Assembly (NCBI GenBank): GCA_002327315.1
Contig: DCVI01000223.1
Location: 1-12,514 of the forward strand
Direction: 5' to 3'
Source of the DNA: Syntrophaceae bacterium UBA2192
GTDB taxonomy: Bacteria; Desulfobacterota; Syntrophia; Syntrophales; UBA2192
DNA: 12,514 nucleotides
Position numbers and translations under genes: made by a program. The notes under the pieces are model-generated. The model made no database searches and was not told where the DNA came from. It worked only from the letters and a program-made list of their open reading frames with translations. Positions 7,801 through 12,514 of the stretch are shown here, piece by piece; the stretch's first letter is position 1, and every line of letters starts with the position of its first letter.

Positions 7801-8355
7801 GTGAATCAAAACGGAAAGAGAACAAGCGAGATATCCTTTGGCGTTGCGGTTCTCGCCTTTCTATGTCTCATCCTTTTCACCACGAATTGCGGGTATCGGT
7901 TCTCGGCTGGAGGGGAGTGGATAGACAAAAGCCTTCAGACCGTCTTCGTGGATAACATCGTGAACACGACGAACGAACCCTTCATCGAGATTTATCTCCG
8001 GAATGGGTTTGAGGACCAGTTCCGGAAAAGCAGTCGCTTCCGACTGTCCGGCAGCAAGGAGACGGCCGATTTGATCCTGCAGGGCACCATCAATGCCCTC
8101 ACCGTTCCGCCCGTGGCCTATGACCAGTATGACAAGGCGACGGAAGGCAGGGCCGTCATGACGGTCAATCTGCTTTTCGAGGAACGGGAAGCCGGGAAAA
8201 AAATCTGGGCCGTGACAAACTTTTCCGGAAATGAAACATACCGGATCGATCAGGCGAACCCCAACGCGACCTCGGTCAGCAAGACGGCGGCCCTGCAGAA
8301 GCTCTCCAATGATATGGCGGAAAAGGCATTCAGAAACTTGATGTCGGGATTCTAG
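7801..8355 (+). CDS. lptE: LPS-assembly lipoprotein LptE
   Basis: Predicted 184-residue outer-membrane lipoprotein that plugs and matures the LptD barrel, which delivers lipopolysaccharide to the cell surface. A basic N-terminus is followed by a hydrophobic stretch (about residues 11-28) and then CGYRFS, the mature N-terminus typical of LptE. The body fits the family: ADLILQGTINAL, a Y-D-YDKATEGRA-MTVNL segment at about 100-122, and a late NATSVSKTAALQKLSNDMAEK helix. The residues before Cys30 are TTN, a poor lipobox. The start must be GTG 7801, because an in-frame TAA sits at 7795-7797 and no later start precedes the signal sequence. Position directly after leuS is common in deltaproteobacteria (from memory). 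The gene is read toward a bidirectional terminator. Confidence 0.85.
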   Translation: MNQNGKRTSEISFGVAVLAFLCLILFTTNCGYRFSAGGEWIDKSLQTVFVDNIVNTTNEPFIEIYLRNGFEDQFRKSSRFRLSGSKETADLILQGTINALTVPPVAYDQYDKATEGRAVMTVNLLFEEREAGKKIWAVTNFSGNETYRIDQANPNATSVSKTAALQKLSNDMAEKAFRNLMSGF

Positions 8356-8383
8356 GGCCGCTGCGCGGCAGGCCTTACGGCCA

Positions 8384-8419
8384 GGAAGTCAGGAAGATCG
8401 GAAATCAGGAAGCTAGGAA
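8384..8419 (+). repeat. 8-base GGAA array downstream of lptE
   Basis: GGAA occurs at 8384, 8392, 8400, 8408 and 8416, an exact period of eight over five units. The consensus is about GGAAGNTC/A. It starts 28 bases after the lptE stop and runs into the A-tract of the terminator. Between the stop and the array are two small GC hairpins (GCCGC/GCGGC at 8357-8369, and GGCC/GGCC at 8371-8382). A matching array in opposite orientation follows rpsT. Confidence 0.75.
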
Positions 8420-8422
8420 CAA

Positions 8423-8460
8423 AAAAGCCTGAAGAATTTTGCCTTCAGGCTTTTGCTTTT
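8423..8460. terminator. Bidirectional intrinsic terminator between lptE and rpsT
   Basis: AAAAGCCTGAAG (8423-8434) pairs perfectly with CTTCAGGCTTTT (8443-8454) around an 8-base loop. T-rich sequence follows on the plus strand, and the A-run on the left gives a T-run for transcripts coming from rpsT. It sits between two convergent genes, as expected for a shared terminator. Confidence 0.92.
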
Positions 8461-8495
8461 TCCGCGCTTCTGATGTTCCGCTCTTCCGCTCTTCT
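8460..8495 (-). repeat. 8-base RGAA array downstream of rpsT
   Basis: Read on the minus strand, AGAA or GGAA recurs with starts at 8495, 8487, 8479, 8471 and 8463: five units, exact period eight. The first unit begins inside the rpsT TAG stop (8494-8496). Units have the form RGAAGMGC or GGAACATC, close to the lptE-side units. The two arrays mirror each other around the terminator. Confidence 0.75.
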
Positions 8496-8763
8496 AAGCT
8501 TTTTTGAGGGCGTTGACCTTCTTTGTCAGGCGGGAAACTTTGCGGGAAGCATTGTTCTTGTGATAGACGCCTTTGGACGCCGCCTTTTTGATGACCGTGA
8601 TGGCATTCTTGAGCGCCTTCTCGGAGCTCTCCCTGTCCAGTTCTTCAACGGCGGCAAGAACTTTCTTGATCTCGGTCTTCGTCTTCGACTTGACAGCCGT
8701 ATTCCTGATCTTGTGCTTCTTGTTCTGCCGTTCCCTTTTTTCTGCCGATGGATGGGTCGCCAA
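8494..8763 (-). CDS. rpsT: 30S ribosomal protein S20
   Basis: Small basic protein of 89 residues that binds 16S rRNA early in 30S assembly. MATHPSAEKRERQN at the N-terminus, the lysine-rich central helices, the AITVIKKAASKGVYHKNNASRKVSRL segment and the final NALKKA are typical of bS20. The start is TTG at 8763-8761, giving the expected MA beginning; no ATG is available there. It is preceded by a strong AAGGAGGA (8778-8771) at 7-base spacing. E. coli rpsT also uses UUG, where the weak codon is part of autogenous control; the same may hold here (inference). The gene has its own promoter and stands alone, convergent with lptE. Confidence 0.97.
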   Translation of the reverse strand: MATHPSAEKRERQNKKHKIRNTAVKSKTKTEIKKVLAAVEELDRESSEKALKNAITVIKKAASKGVYHKNNASRKVSRLTKKVNALKKA

Positions 8764-8801
8764 AAGAGTTTCCTCCTTGTTTGGACAATTAGAAAGGTGT
8801 T

Positions 8802-8830
8802 TTAATACATAAGTTTTGAGATTCTGTCAA
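8802..8830 (-). promoter_or_regulatory. Sigma-70-type promoter of rpsT
   Basis: On the minus strand a perfect TTGACA (8830-8825), a 17-base spacer, then TATTAA (8807-8802). Transcription would start near 8795, giving a leader of about 30 bases up to the UUG start. The stretch is visibly AT-rich against its surroundings. Confidence 0.88.
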
Positions 8831-8835
8831 GCTCA

Positions 8836-8855
8836 AAATCCCCTGCCGGGGATTT
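8836..8855. other. Perfect 8-bp palindromic hairpin just upstream of the rpsT promoter
   Basis: AAATCCCC (8836-8843), a TGCC loop, then GGGGATTT (8848-8855). On the minus strand the stem runs into TTTTGAG, so it may end readthrough from the TauE/SafE gene before the rpsT promoter. It lies only 5 bases upstream of the -35 box, so an operator role is the alternative. The T-run is short, which makes terminator strength uncertain. Confidence 0.55.
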
Positions 8856-8931
8856 AGTGTTTAGTTGACTGGTTGATTCGTTGATTAGGAATAAAGCCTT
8901 ATCAACTTATTTACCTATCAACTTATTACCT
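8855..8931 (-). repeat. 8-base and 16-base repeats with a hairpin after the TauE/SafE gene
   Basis: On the plus strand TTGA recurs at 8865, 8873 and 8881 within NGTTGAYT octamers, with a worn copy at 8855-8862. ATCAACTTAT occurs at 8901 and again at 8917, sixteen bases apart. One octamer also pairs with the first of these: GTTGATTAGG (8880-8889) with CCTTATCAAC (8897-8906), 9 of 10 pairs around a 7-base loop. The region begins at the 3' end of the TauE/SafE gene and is notably AT-rich. Confidence 0.65.
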
Positions 8932-8933
8932 GT

Positions 8934-9656
8934 TCAGAGGACCCTCGCCAGGGTAAACACCCCGAGAGCGCCCAGCAAAACGAGCATGACCCGCCGGTAG
9001 CCTTCCTCTTTGAACTTCCCGTAGAGCAAGGACCCGAACCATGTACCCGCAAGAAGGGTCGGGATGGAGACCAGGAAGTTGCGGATCACCCCATCCGTCG
9101 TGAGACCGTTTACGGCGTGGAAGACACCGATCAGCAGCCCCGAAACGATGAAGAACCCCTGCAGGGTTACCTTGATCTGGTCCTTCGTCCATGCCTGAAG
9201 GGATGTGTAGACGATCACCGGTGGGCCCGAGGCGCTGATCGCTCCGCCCAAGGTGCCGGCGAAGAAGCCAAAGAAACAGGCCCAGGGACCGCTCACCTTT
9301 CCGATCGGCAACCTGAAGAGGAGGCCGTAGATCGCATAGGCAAGGAGGACCGCCCCCAGGATGAGCTGCACGTGCGCCGTGTCCATCCGCTTGAGGAGAT
9401 GGACCCCGACAGGTATCCCCGGAAGAGCCCCCGCGAGAAGCGGCCAGATCTTCTCCCACTCCCAGTGGGCCCGGAGCTGGATGATGAGGAGCACCGTGAG
9501 GATCACACCCATGAGGTTCACCAGGGGAATGGCCTCCCGGATGTCGAGGAAAAGAGCCATGAGCGGAAGGGATAAAAGCACGGAGCCGAATCCGGAGAGC
9601 CCCTGGGTAAACCCGGCCAGAAACGCGACAATCGTCAGATAGATATAGACTTCCAT
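8934..9656 (-). CDS. TauE/SafE family (TSUP) membrane transporter
   Basis: Predicted 240-residue inner-membrane protein of the TauE/SafE family, whose members move sulfite, sulfonates, sulfoacetate or other anions, mostly outward. Two family half-repeats are visible: AGFTQGLSGFGSVLLSLPLMAL at 14-35 with following IPLVNL, and FAGTLGGAISASGPPVIVY at 132-150. About seven to eight hydrophobic segments are seen. Substrate cannot be inferred: no sulfur-metabolism gene is nearby. The ATG at 9656-9654 has only an A/G-rich, weak Shine-Dalgarno. The gene has its own promoter and a leader of roughly 70 bases. It is divergent from ogt and lies upstream of rpsT on the same strand. Confidence 0.9.
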   Translation of the reverse strand: MEVYIYLTIVAFLAGFTQGLSGFGSVLLSLPLMALFLDIREAIPLVNLMGVILTVLLIIQLRAHWEWEKIWPLLAGALPGIPVGVHLLKRMDTAHVQLILGAVLLAYAIYGLLFRLPIGKVSGPWACFFGFFAGTLGGAISASGPPVIVYTSLQAWTKDQIKVTLQGFFIVSGLLIGVFHAVNGLTTDGVIRNFLVSIPTLLAGTWFGSLLYGKFKEEGYRRVMLVLLGALGVFTLARVL

Positions 9657-9736
9657 TTCTCTTCTTTTCGACCCGCAGCCCCCCTCTGATGTCCTGCATG
9701 TTCCCGGATCGGCTTTTTTCTGTTACGATGCGGCCT

Positions 9737-9765
9737 ATCATAAGAAAACATGCCCCCCCTGTCAA
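9737..9765 (-). promoter_or_regulatory. Sigma-70-type promoter of the TauE/SafE gene
   Basis: On the minus strand TTGACA (9765-9760), a 17-base spacer with a G-run, then TATGAT (9742-9737). A start near 9730 would give a leader of about 70 bases before the ATG at 9656. The -35 box lies between the two candidate ogt starts (9750 and 9777), which favours the later one. Confidence 0.78.
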
Positions 9766-9776
9766 ATGAGGTTGTC

Positions 9777-10340
9777 ATGAATCCTTCCGCCCCCTGTTAC
9801 GAACTCGTCGAAACCCCCTTCGGCGAAGCCGCCATTGTCTGGACCGGCAATGCAGCCTCCCCCCGCGTCCTTCAGGTCTTCCTTCCGGCCCGCGCAGGCG
9901 AGGTCCTGAGAGAGATCCGGATGATGTTCCCCGGAGCGGCAACGAAATCCTGCAATGCCGTAACGAAACTCGGAGAGGATTTTCTTGCCTTTATGGAGGG
10001 AAAGGCTGTCTCCTTCGATGCCGCCGCGCTCGACCTGAGCCGGGTGACCCCCTTCCATAAAAAGGTGCTCCAGGCGCTTACGAATATCCCCCGGGGAAAA
10101 GTCAGCACCTATGGTGCGGTAGCAGGCAGAGCGGGCGCCCCGGGCGGGGCCAGGGCCGCCGGCCAGGGCTGTGCGAAAAACCCGTTTCCCCCCATATTCC
10201 CCTGCCACCGGGTCGTCCGCTCCGACGGCTCCCTGGGAGGCTTCGGCGGCGGCCTCAAGCTCAAACGGGCCCTGCTGGAGATGGAGGGGATTCAGTTCGA
10301 TAAAAACGGGAAGGTGATGCCTGAATTCATCCTTCGATAA
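9777..10340 (+). CDS. ogt: Methylated-DNA--protein-cysteine S-methyltransferase
   Basis: Suicide DNA-repair protein that takes alkyl groups from O6-alkylguanine onto its own cysteine. In the 187-residue form the nucleophile is Cys143 in PCHRVV. It is preceded by the DNA-binding helix region (VTPFHKKVLQAL-NIPRGKVSTYG) and the arginine-bearing GGARAAGQGCAKNP, and followed by GSLGGFGGGLKLKRALLEMEG. The N-terminal half (ribonuclease-H-like domain) is less conserved, as usual. Start choice: ATG 9777 has GAGG at 9768-9771 five bases upstream; ATG 9750 is in frame but has no Shine-Dalgarno and would place the divergent gene's -35 box in coding sequence. No convincing promoter of its own was found. 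A perfect period-7 GGG array follows the TAA. Confidence 0.92.
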   Translation: MNPSAPCYELVETPFGEAAIVWTGNAASPRVLQVFLPARAGEVLREIRMMFPGAATKSCNAVTKLGEDFLAFMEGKAVSFDAAALDLSRVTPFHKKVLQALTNIPRGKVSTYGAVAGRAGAPGGARAAGQGCAKNPFPPIFPCHRVVRSDGSLGGFGGGLKLKRALLEMEGIQFDKNGKVMPEFILR

Positions 10341-10341
10341 A

Positions 10342-10372
10342 GGGACTCGGGTATCGGGGATAGGGTATCGGG
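10342..10372 (+). repeat. 7-base GGG array after ogt, G-quadruplex-type
   Basis: GGG at 10342, 10349, 10356, 10363 and 10370: five runs, each separated by exactly four bases (units such as GGGTATC). It starts one base after the TAA. It fits the G3-N4 four-run pattern of an intramolecular quadruplex on the sense strand and hence in the ogt mRNA. No ordinary U-tract terminator is seen after ogt. Confidence 0.82.
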
Positions 10373-10418
10373 AAGGAAAGAGATTTAATCCATACAAAAG
10401 TTCTTTACTACCTTCAGA

Positions 10419-10442
10419 CCCTATACCCTGGACCCTATGCCC
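10419..10442 (-). repeat. 7-base GGG array at the proB stop, G-quadruplex-type
   Basis: On the plus strand CCC at 10419, 10426, 10433 and 10440, so on the proB sense strand four GGG runs with exactly 4-base loops. The first run lies in the last sense codons of proB and the second shares the G of the TAG stop (10437-10435). It faces the ogt array across 46 bases. GGG-x-ATAGGG at 10356-10365 can pair with CCCTATACCC at 10419-10428 (9 of 10). Confidence 0.8.
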
Positions 10443-11601
10443 TGGTTTTCTGAGCAGGCTTCCGGATCTTTTCAACAGCCATGTTGTCCCGGTGGATCGC
10501 CTCGTCGTAGTGTTTATATCCCAGCACCTGCTCGATCTTCGATGACTTCAGGCCCTGGATCTTGTGAAGCTCCTGGGCGCTGTAATTGACGAGGCCCTTG
10601 GCAATGGCCTTCCCGTCAGGCGCGATGACAATGACGGGGTCGCCCACGGCAAACTCCCCTTCCACCTTCTCGATACCCGAAGGGAGGAGGCTCTTGCCGT
10701 TCTCCACGATGGCCTTCCGGGCCCCGTCGTCGACGAAGAGCTTTCCCCGGGAGCGCAGCGTGAAGGCAATCCAGTACTCGCGGCTCGAGAGGCACTCCGT
10801 CATGGGCGTAAACAGGGTCCCCACGTCCTTGCCCGCAAAGATCTCGCCCAGGATGCCTTTCTTCTTTCCCGGGGCGATGATGTAGGGAATCCCGCAGGCC
10901 GTCACTTTCCGGGCAGCCAGGACCTTGCTCCGCATCCCCCCCATACCGGTGGGGTCCGCCTCGGCCGTGGCCATGGATTCGATGTCGTCGGTGATGTCGC
11001 GCACGAGCCCGATAAGCTTGGCTTTCTTTACTCCCGGCGCCTTCGGGTTTCGATCATAGAGGCCTTCCGTGTTGGTCATGCTGATGACGAGATCGGCCTC
11101 GGTGATATTGGCCACCACCGCGGCCAGGTGGTCGTTGTCACCGAATTTGATCTCGTCGACGGCGACGGTGTCGTTTTCGTTGATAATGGGGATGACGTTC
11201 CACTCCATGAGGGTGGAAAGGGTGTTCTTCACGTTGATGAACCGCTTGCGGTCCGTCAGATCTTCCATGGTCAGAAGGATCTGGGCCACGTACATCCCGT
11301 GCGTGCCGAAGGCGTTGGAGTAGACGCGCATGACCCGGCTCTGCCCGACGGCGGCGCAGGCCTGCTTTTCGGGCATGCTCTTGAGCTTCCCGGAGATGCC
11401 CATGCGGTGCTTGCCGGAGGCGATGGCCCCGGAGGTGACGATGACGATGTGGTAGCCCTTCCGGATGAGCTCCGCCATCTCGTCGACAAGCTGCTGGATG
11501 ATGTCACGGTCCAGTCCTTCACTTCCCGTGAGGACACCGCTTCCGATTTTCACGATGACCCGCCGGACGTCGGCGAGGATCTTTTTGCGCTCAGTGCTCA
11601 T
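10435..11601 (-). CDS. proB: Glutamate 5-kinase
   Basis: Phosphorylates glutamate with ATP, the first and feedback-controlled step of proline synthesis, in the cytosol. Its 388 residues comprise an amino-acid-kinase domain (VKIGSGVLTG at 17-26, TSGAIASG at 56-63, NENDTV at 141-146, FGDNDHLAAVVA at 153-164, TNTEGLYDRNP at 176-186) and a C-terminal PUA domain from about 290 (RGKLFVDDGARKAI ... GDPVIVIAPDG). This is the long form, as in E. coli. The ATG at 11601-11599 lies inside the 3' end of obgE (11-base overlap) with GGGAAG just upstream, so the two are co-transcribed and probably coupled. proA is not next; the following gene is the convergent ogt. Confidence 0.97.
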   Translation of the reverse strand: MSTERKKILADVRRVIVKIGSGVLTGSEGLDRDIIQQLVDEMAELIRKGYHIVIVTSGAIASGKHRMGISGKLKSMPEKQACAAVGQSRVMRVYSNAFGTHGMYVAQILLTMEDLTDRKRFINVKNTLSTLMEWNVIPIINENDTVAVDEIKFGDNDHLAAVVANITEADLVISMTNTEGLYDRNPKAPGVKKAKLIGLVRDITDDIESMATAEADPTGMGGMRSKVLAARKVTACGIPYIIAPGKKKGILGEIFAGKDVGTLFTPMTECLSSREYWIAFTLRSRGKLFVDDGARKAIVENGKSLLPSGIEKVEGEFAVGDPVIVIAPDGKAIAKGLVNYSAQELHKIQGLKSSKIEQVLGYKHYDEAIHRDNMAVEKIRKPAQKTRA

Positions 11602-12514
11602 GTTCTTCCCGAGGATCCCGTTTCAATTTTTTCACGACAGCCGCGATCAGGGCGGGGACGCCCGCTCCCGTAACTGCTGAAATTGCAAAGACTTCTATCC
11701 CTTTTCCCCTGAAGAAGTCAATTTCTTTTTCCACCCGCTCCTGCGTGTCGGGAAGATCCAGCTTCCCGATCGCCACGACCTGGGGCTTCTTTGCGAGGTC
11801 GGGACTGTAGAGTTCGAGCTCCCGGTTGATCGTTTCGAAGTTGCGCCAACCGCGCACGGGAGGCTCGCCGGATATATCCAGCAGATGGATCAGGACCGCC
11901 GTTCGCTCCACGTGACGGAGAAATCGGGTGCCCAGCCCCACACCCTGATGGGCGCCCTCGATAAGACCGGGGATGTCGGCGATGACGAAGGTGCCGAAGT
12001 CCTTGTATTTTACGACGCCGAGATTCGGCGTGAGAGTCGTGAAAGGGTAGTCGGCGATCTTGGGCTTTGCCGCCGAGACCACGGAGATGAGCGTCGACTT
12101 GCCGGCATTGGGGAACCCGATGACCCCCACGTCGGCCAGAAGTTTGAGCTCCAGCCGGACCCAACGCTTCTGGCCTTCCTCGCCCGGCTGTGCGTGCCGG
12201 GGCGCCCGGTTGGTGGAGGTGGCAAAGAAGGCATTCCCCTTGCCGCCGCGGCCGCCTTTTGCAACGACAAAGCGCTGGCCGTTCTCGACGAGGTCCACGA
12301 GCACTTCCCCCGTTGCGTCGTCGGTCACGACCGTACCCACCGGGACACGAATCACGACGTCGTCGGAATTGCGACCCGTGCAATCGCTTCCTTCGCCGTG
12401 CCCGCCGTGGCGCGCCACGTGGTGCTGCTGGAATTTGAGGTCCAGAAGTGTCCGGTGGGTTGCCGAGGCGATCATGACTACGTCGCCGCCCTTGCCGCCG
12501 TCGCCCCCGTTGGG
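11591..12514 (-). CDS. obgE: GTPase Obg/CgtA, 5' end outside the window
   Basis: Ribosome-associated GTPase needed for 50S assembly and stress control. The frame is open to the window edge, where PNGGDGGKGGDVV of the glycine-rich Obg fold precedes the internal Met at 12475; some 30-35 residues are missing by comparison with the family. After the Obg domain come the GTPase motifs: G1 GFPNAGKST, switch region TLTPNLGVV, G3 DIPGLI, and G5 SAVTGAG. The G4 motif, usually NKxD, reads GKLD (11767-11756). The protein ends soon after the G domain (KRDPREEHEH), so it lacks a long C-terminal extension. obgE followed by proB is a common bacterial order; rplU and rpmA would be expected beyond the edge. 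Confidence 0.96.
   Translation of the reverse strand, partial: PNGGDGGKGGDVVMIASATHRTLLDLKFQQHHVARHGGHGEGSDCTGRNSDDVVIRVPVGTVVTDDATGEVLVDLVENGQRFVVAKGGRGGKGNAFFATSTNRAPRHAQPGEEGQKRWVRLELKLLADVGVIGFPNAGKSTLISVVSAAKPKIADYPFTTLTPNLGVVKYKDFGTFVIADIPGLIEGAHQGVGLGTRFLRHVERTAVLIHLLDISGEPPVRGWRNFETINRELELYSPDLAKKPQVVAIGKLDLPDTQERVEKEIDFFRGKGIEVFAISAVTGAGVPALIAAVVKKLKRDPREEHEH

Noticed and set aside
8384..8495. CRISPR-like repeats near lptE/rpsT
   Set aside because: Units are 8 bases with no spacers and no cas gene nearby; they are simple tandem arrays.
9705..9741. Promoter for ogt with TATCAT at 9736-9741
   Set aside because: No -35 box at usable spacing; the same bases serve better as the TATGAT of the opposite strand.
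8926..9765. 279-codon minus-strand frame overlapping the TauE/SafE gene
   Set aside because: Rich in Arg, Gly, His and Pro as expected for an out-of-frame reading of a membrane protein; the 8934-9656 frame has the clear transporter motifs.
9750..9776. Earlier in-frame ATG as the ogt start
   Set aside because: No Shine-Dalgarno before it, and the segment contains the -35 box of the divergent promoter; ATG 9777 has GAGG at good spacing.
10564..11673. 369-codon plus-strand open frame opposite proB
   Set aside because: Antisense shadow of proB; biased Asp/Gly/His/Val composition and no recognisable motif or Shine-Dalgarno.
12438..12475. obgE starting at the Met at 12475
   Set aside because: Upstream codons to the window edge read PNGGDGGKGGDVV, a conserved part of the Obg fold, so the gene continues beyond the window.

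Overview
The window is an ordinary housekeeping stretch of a GC-rich genome (about 60 percent GC by eye). It most resembles a Desulfobacterota / classical Deltaproteobacteria chromosome, possibly Syntrophales-like. That placement rests on gene order (ribBA-ribH-nusB ... leuS-lptE with rpsT convergent, and obgE-proB) and on the look of the proteins. It is an inference; no marker in the window proves it. Every gap between genes is shorter than 300 bases, and I see no tRNA, rRNA, CRISPR array, insertion sequence or phage gene.

Left part (1-8355, all plus strand): one long co-directional run. It opens with the 3' part of ribBA and then ribH (riboflavin synthesis), nusB (transcription antitermination), a stand-alone M17-peptidase N-terminal-domain protein whose start lies inside nusB, trkA and trkH (potassium uptake, overlapping by 4 bases), leuS (leucyl-tRNA synthetase) and lptE (LPS-assembly lipoprotein). 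Gaps are 0 to 71 bases and no internal promoter or terminator is evident, so this could be one operon or a few overlapping ones.

Middle (8356-9776): lptE meets rpsT (minus strand, UUG start, clear sigma-70-type promoter) at a bidirectional terminator. Upstream of rpsT, on the same strand, is a TauE/SafE-type membrane exporter gene with its own promoter. It is divergent from an O6-alkylguanine-DNA alkyltransferase gene (ogt, plus strand).

Right part (10341-12514): ogt converges on proB (glutamate 5-kinase, minus strand). proB overlaps the 3' end of obgE (ribosome-assembly GTPase), which runs out of the window.

The most unusual signal is not a gene. Just downstream of seven stop codons there are short degenerate tandem arrays with near-exact period. 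Period 7, built on GGG+4, follows ribBA, leuS, ogt and proB. Period 8, built on RGAA+4, follows lptE and rpsT, and a different period-8 unit follows the TauE/SafE gene. In ribBA, leuS, proB and rpsT the array includes the stop codon itself. The GGG arrays are purine-rich on the sense strand; those of ogt and proB satisfy the classic four-run G-quadruplex pattern. At both convergent junctions the two facing arrays share the same period and motif, giving a large imperfect dyad. I do not recognise this as a named element in this group of bacteria.
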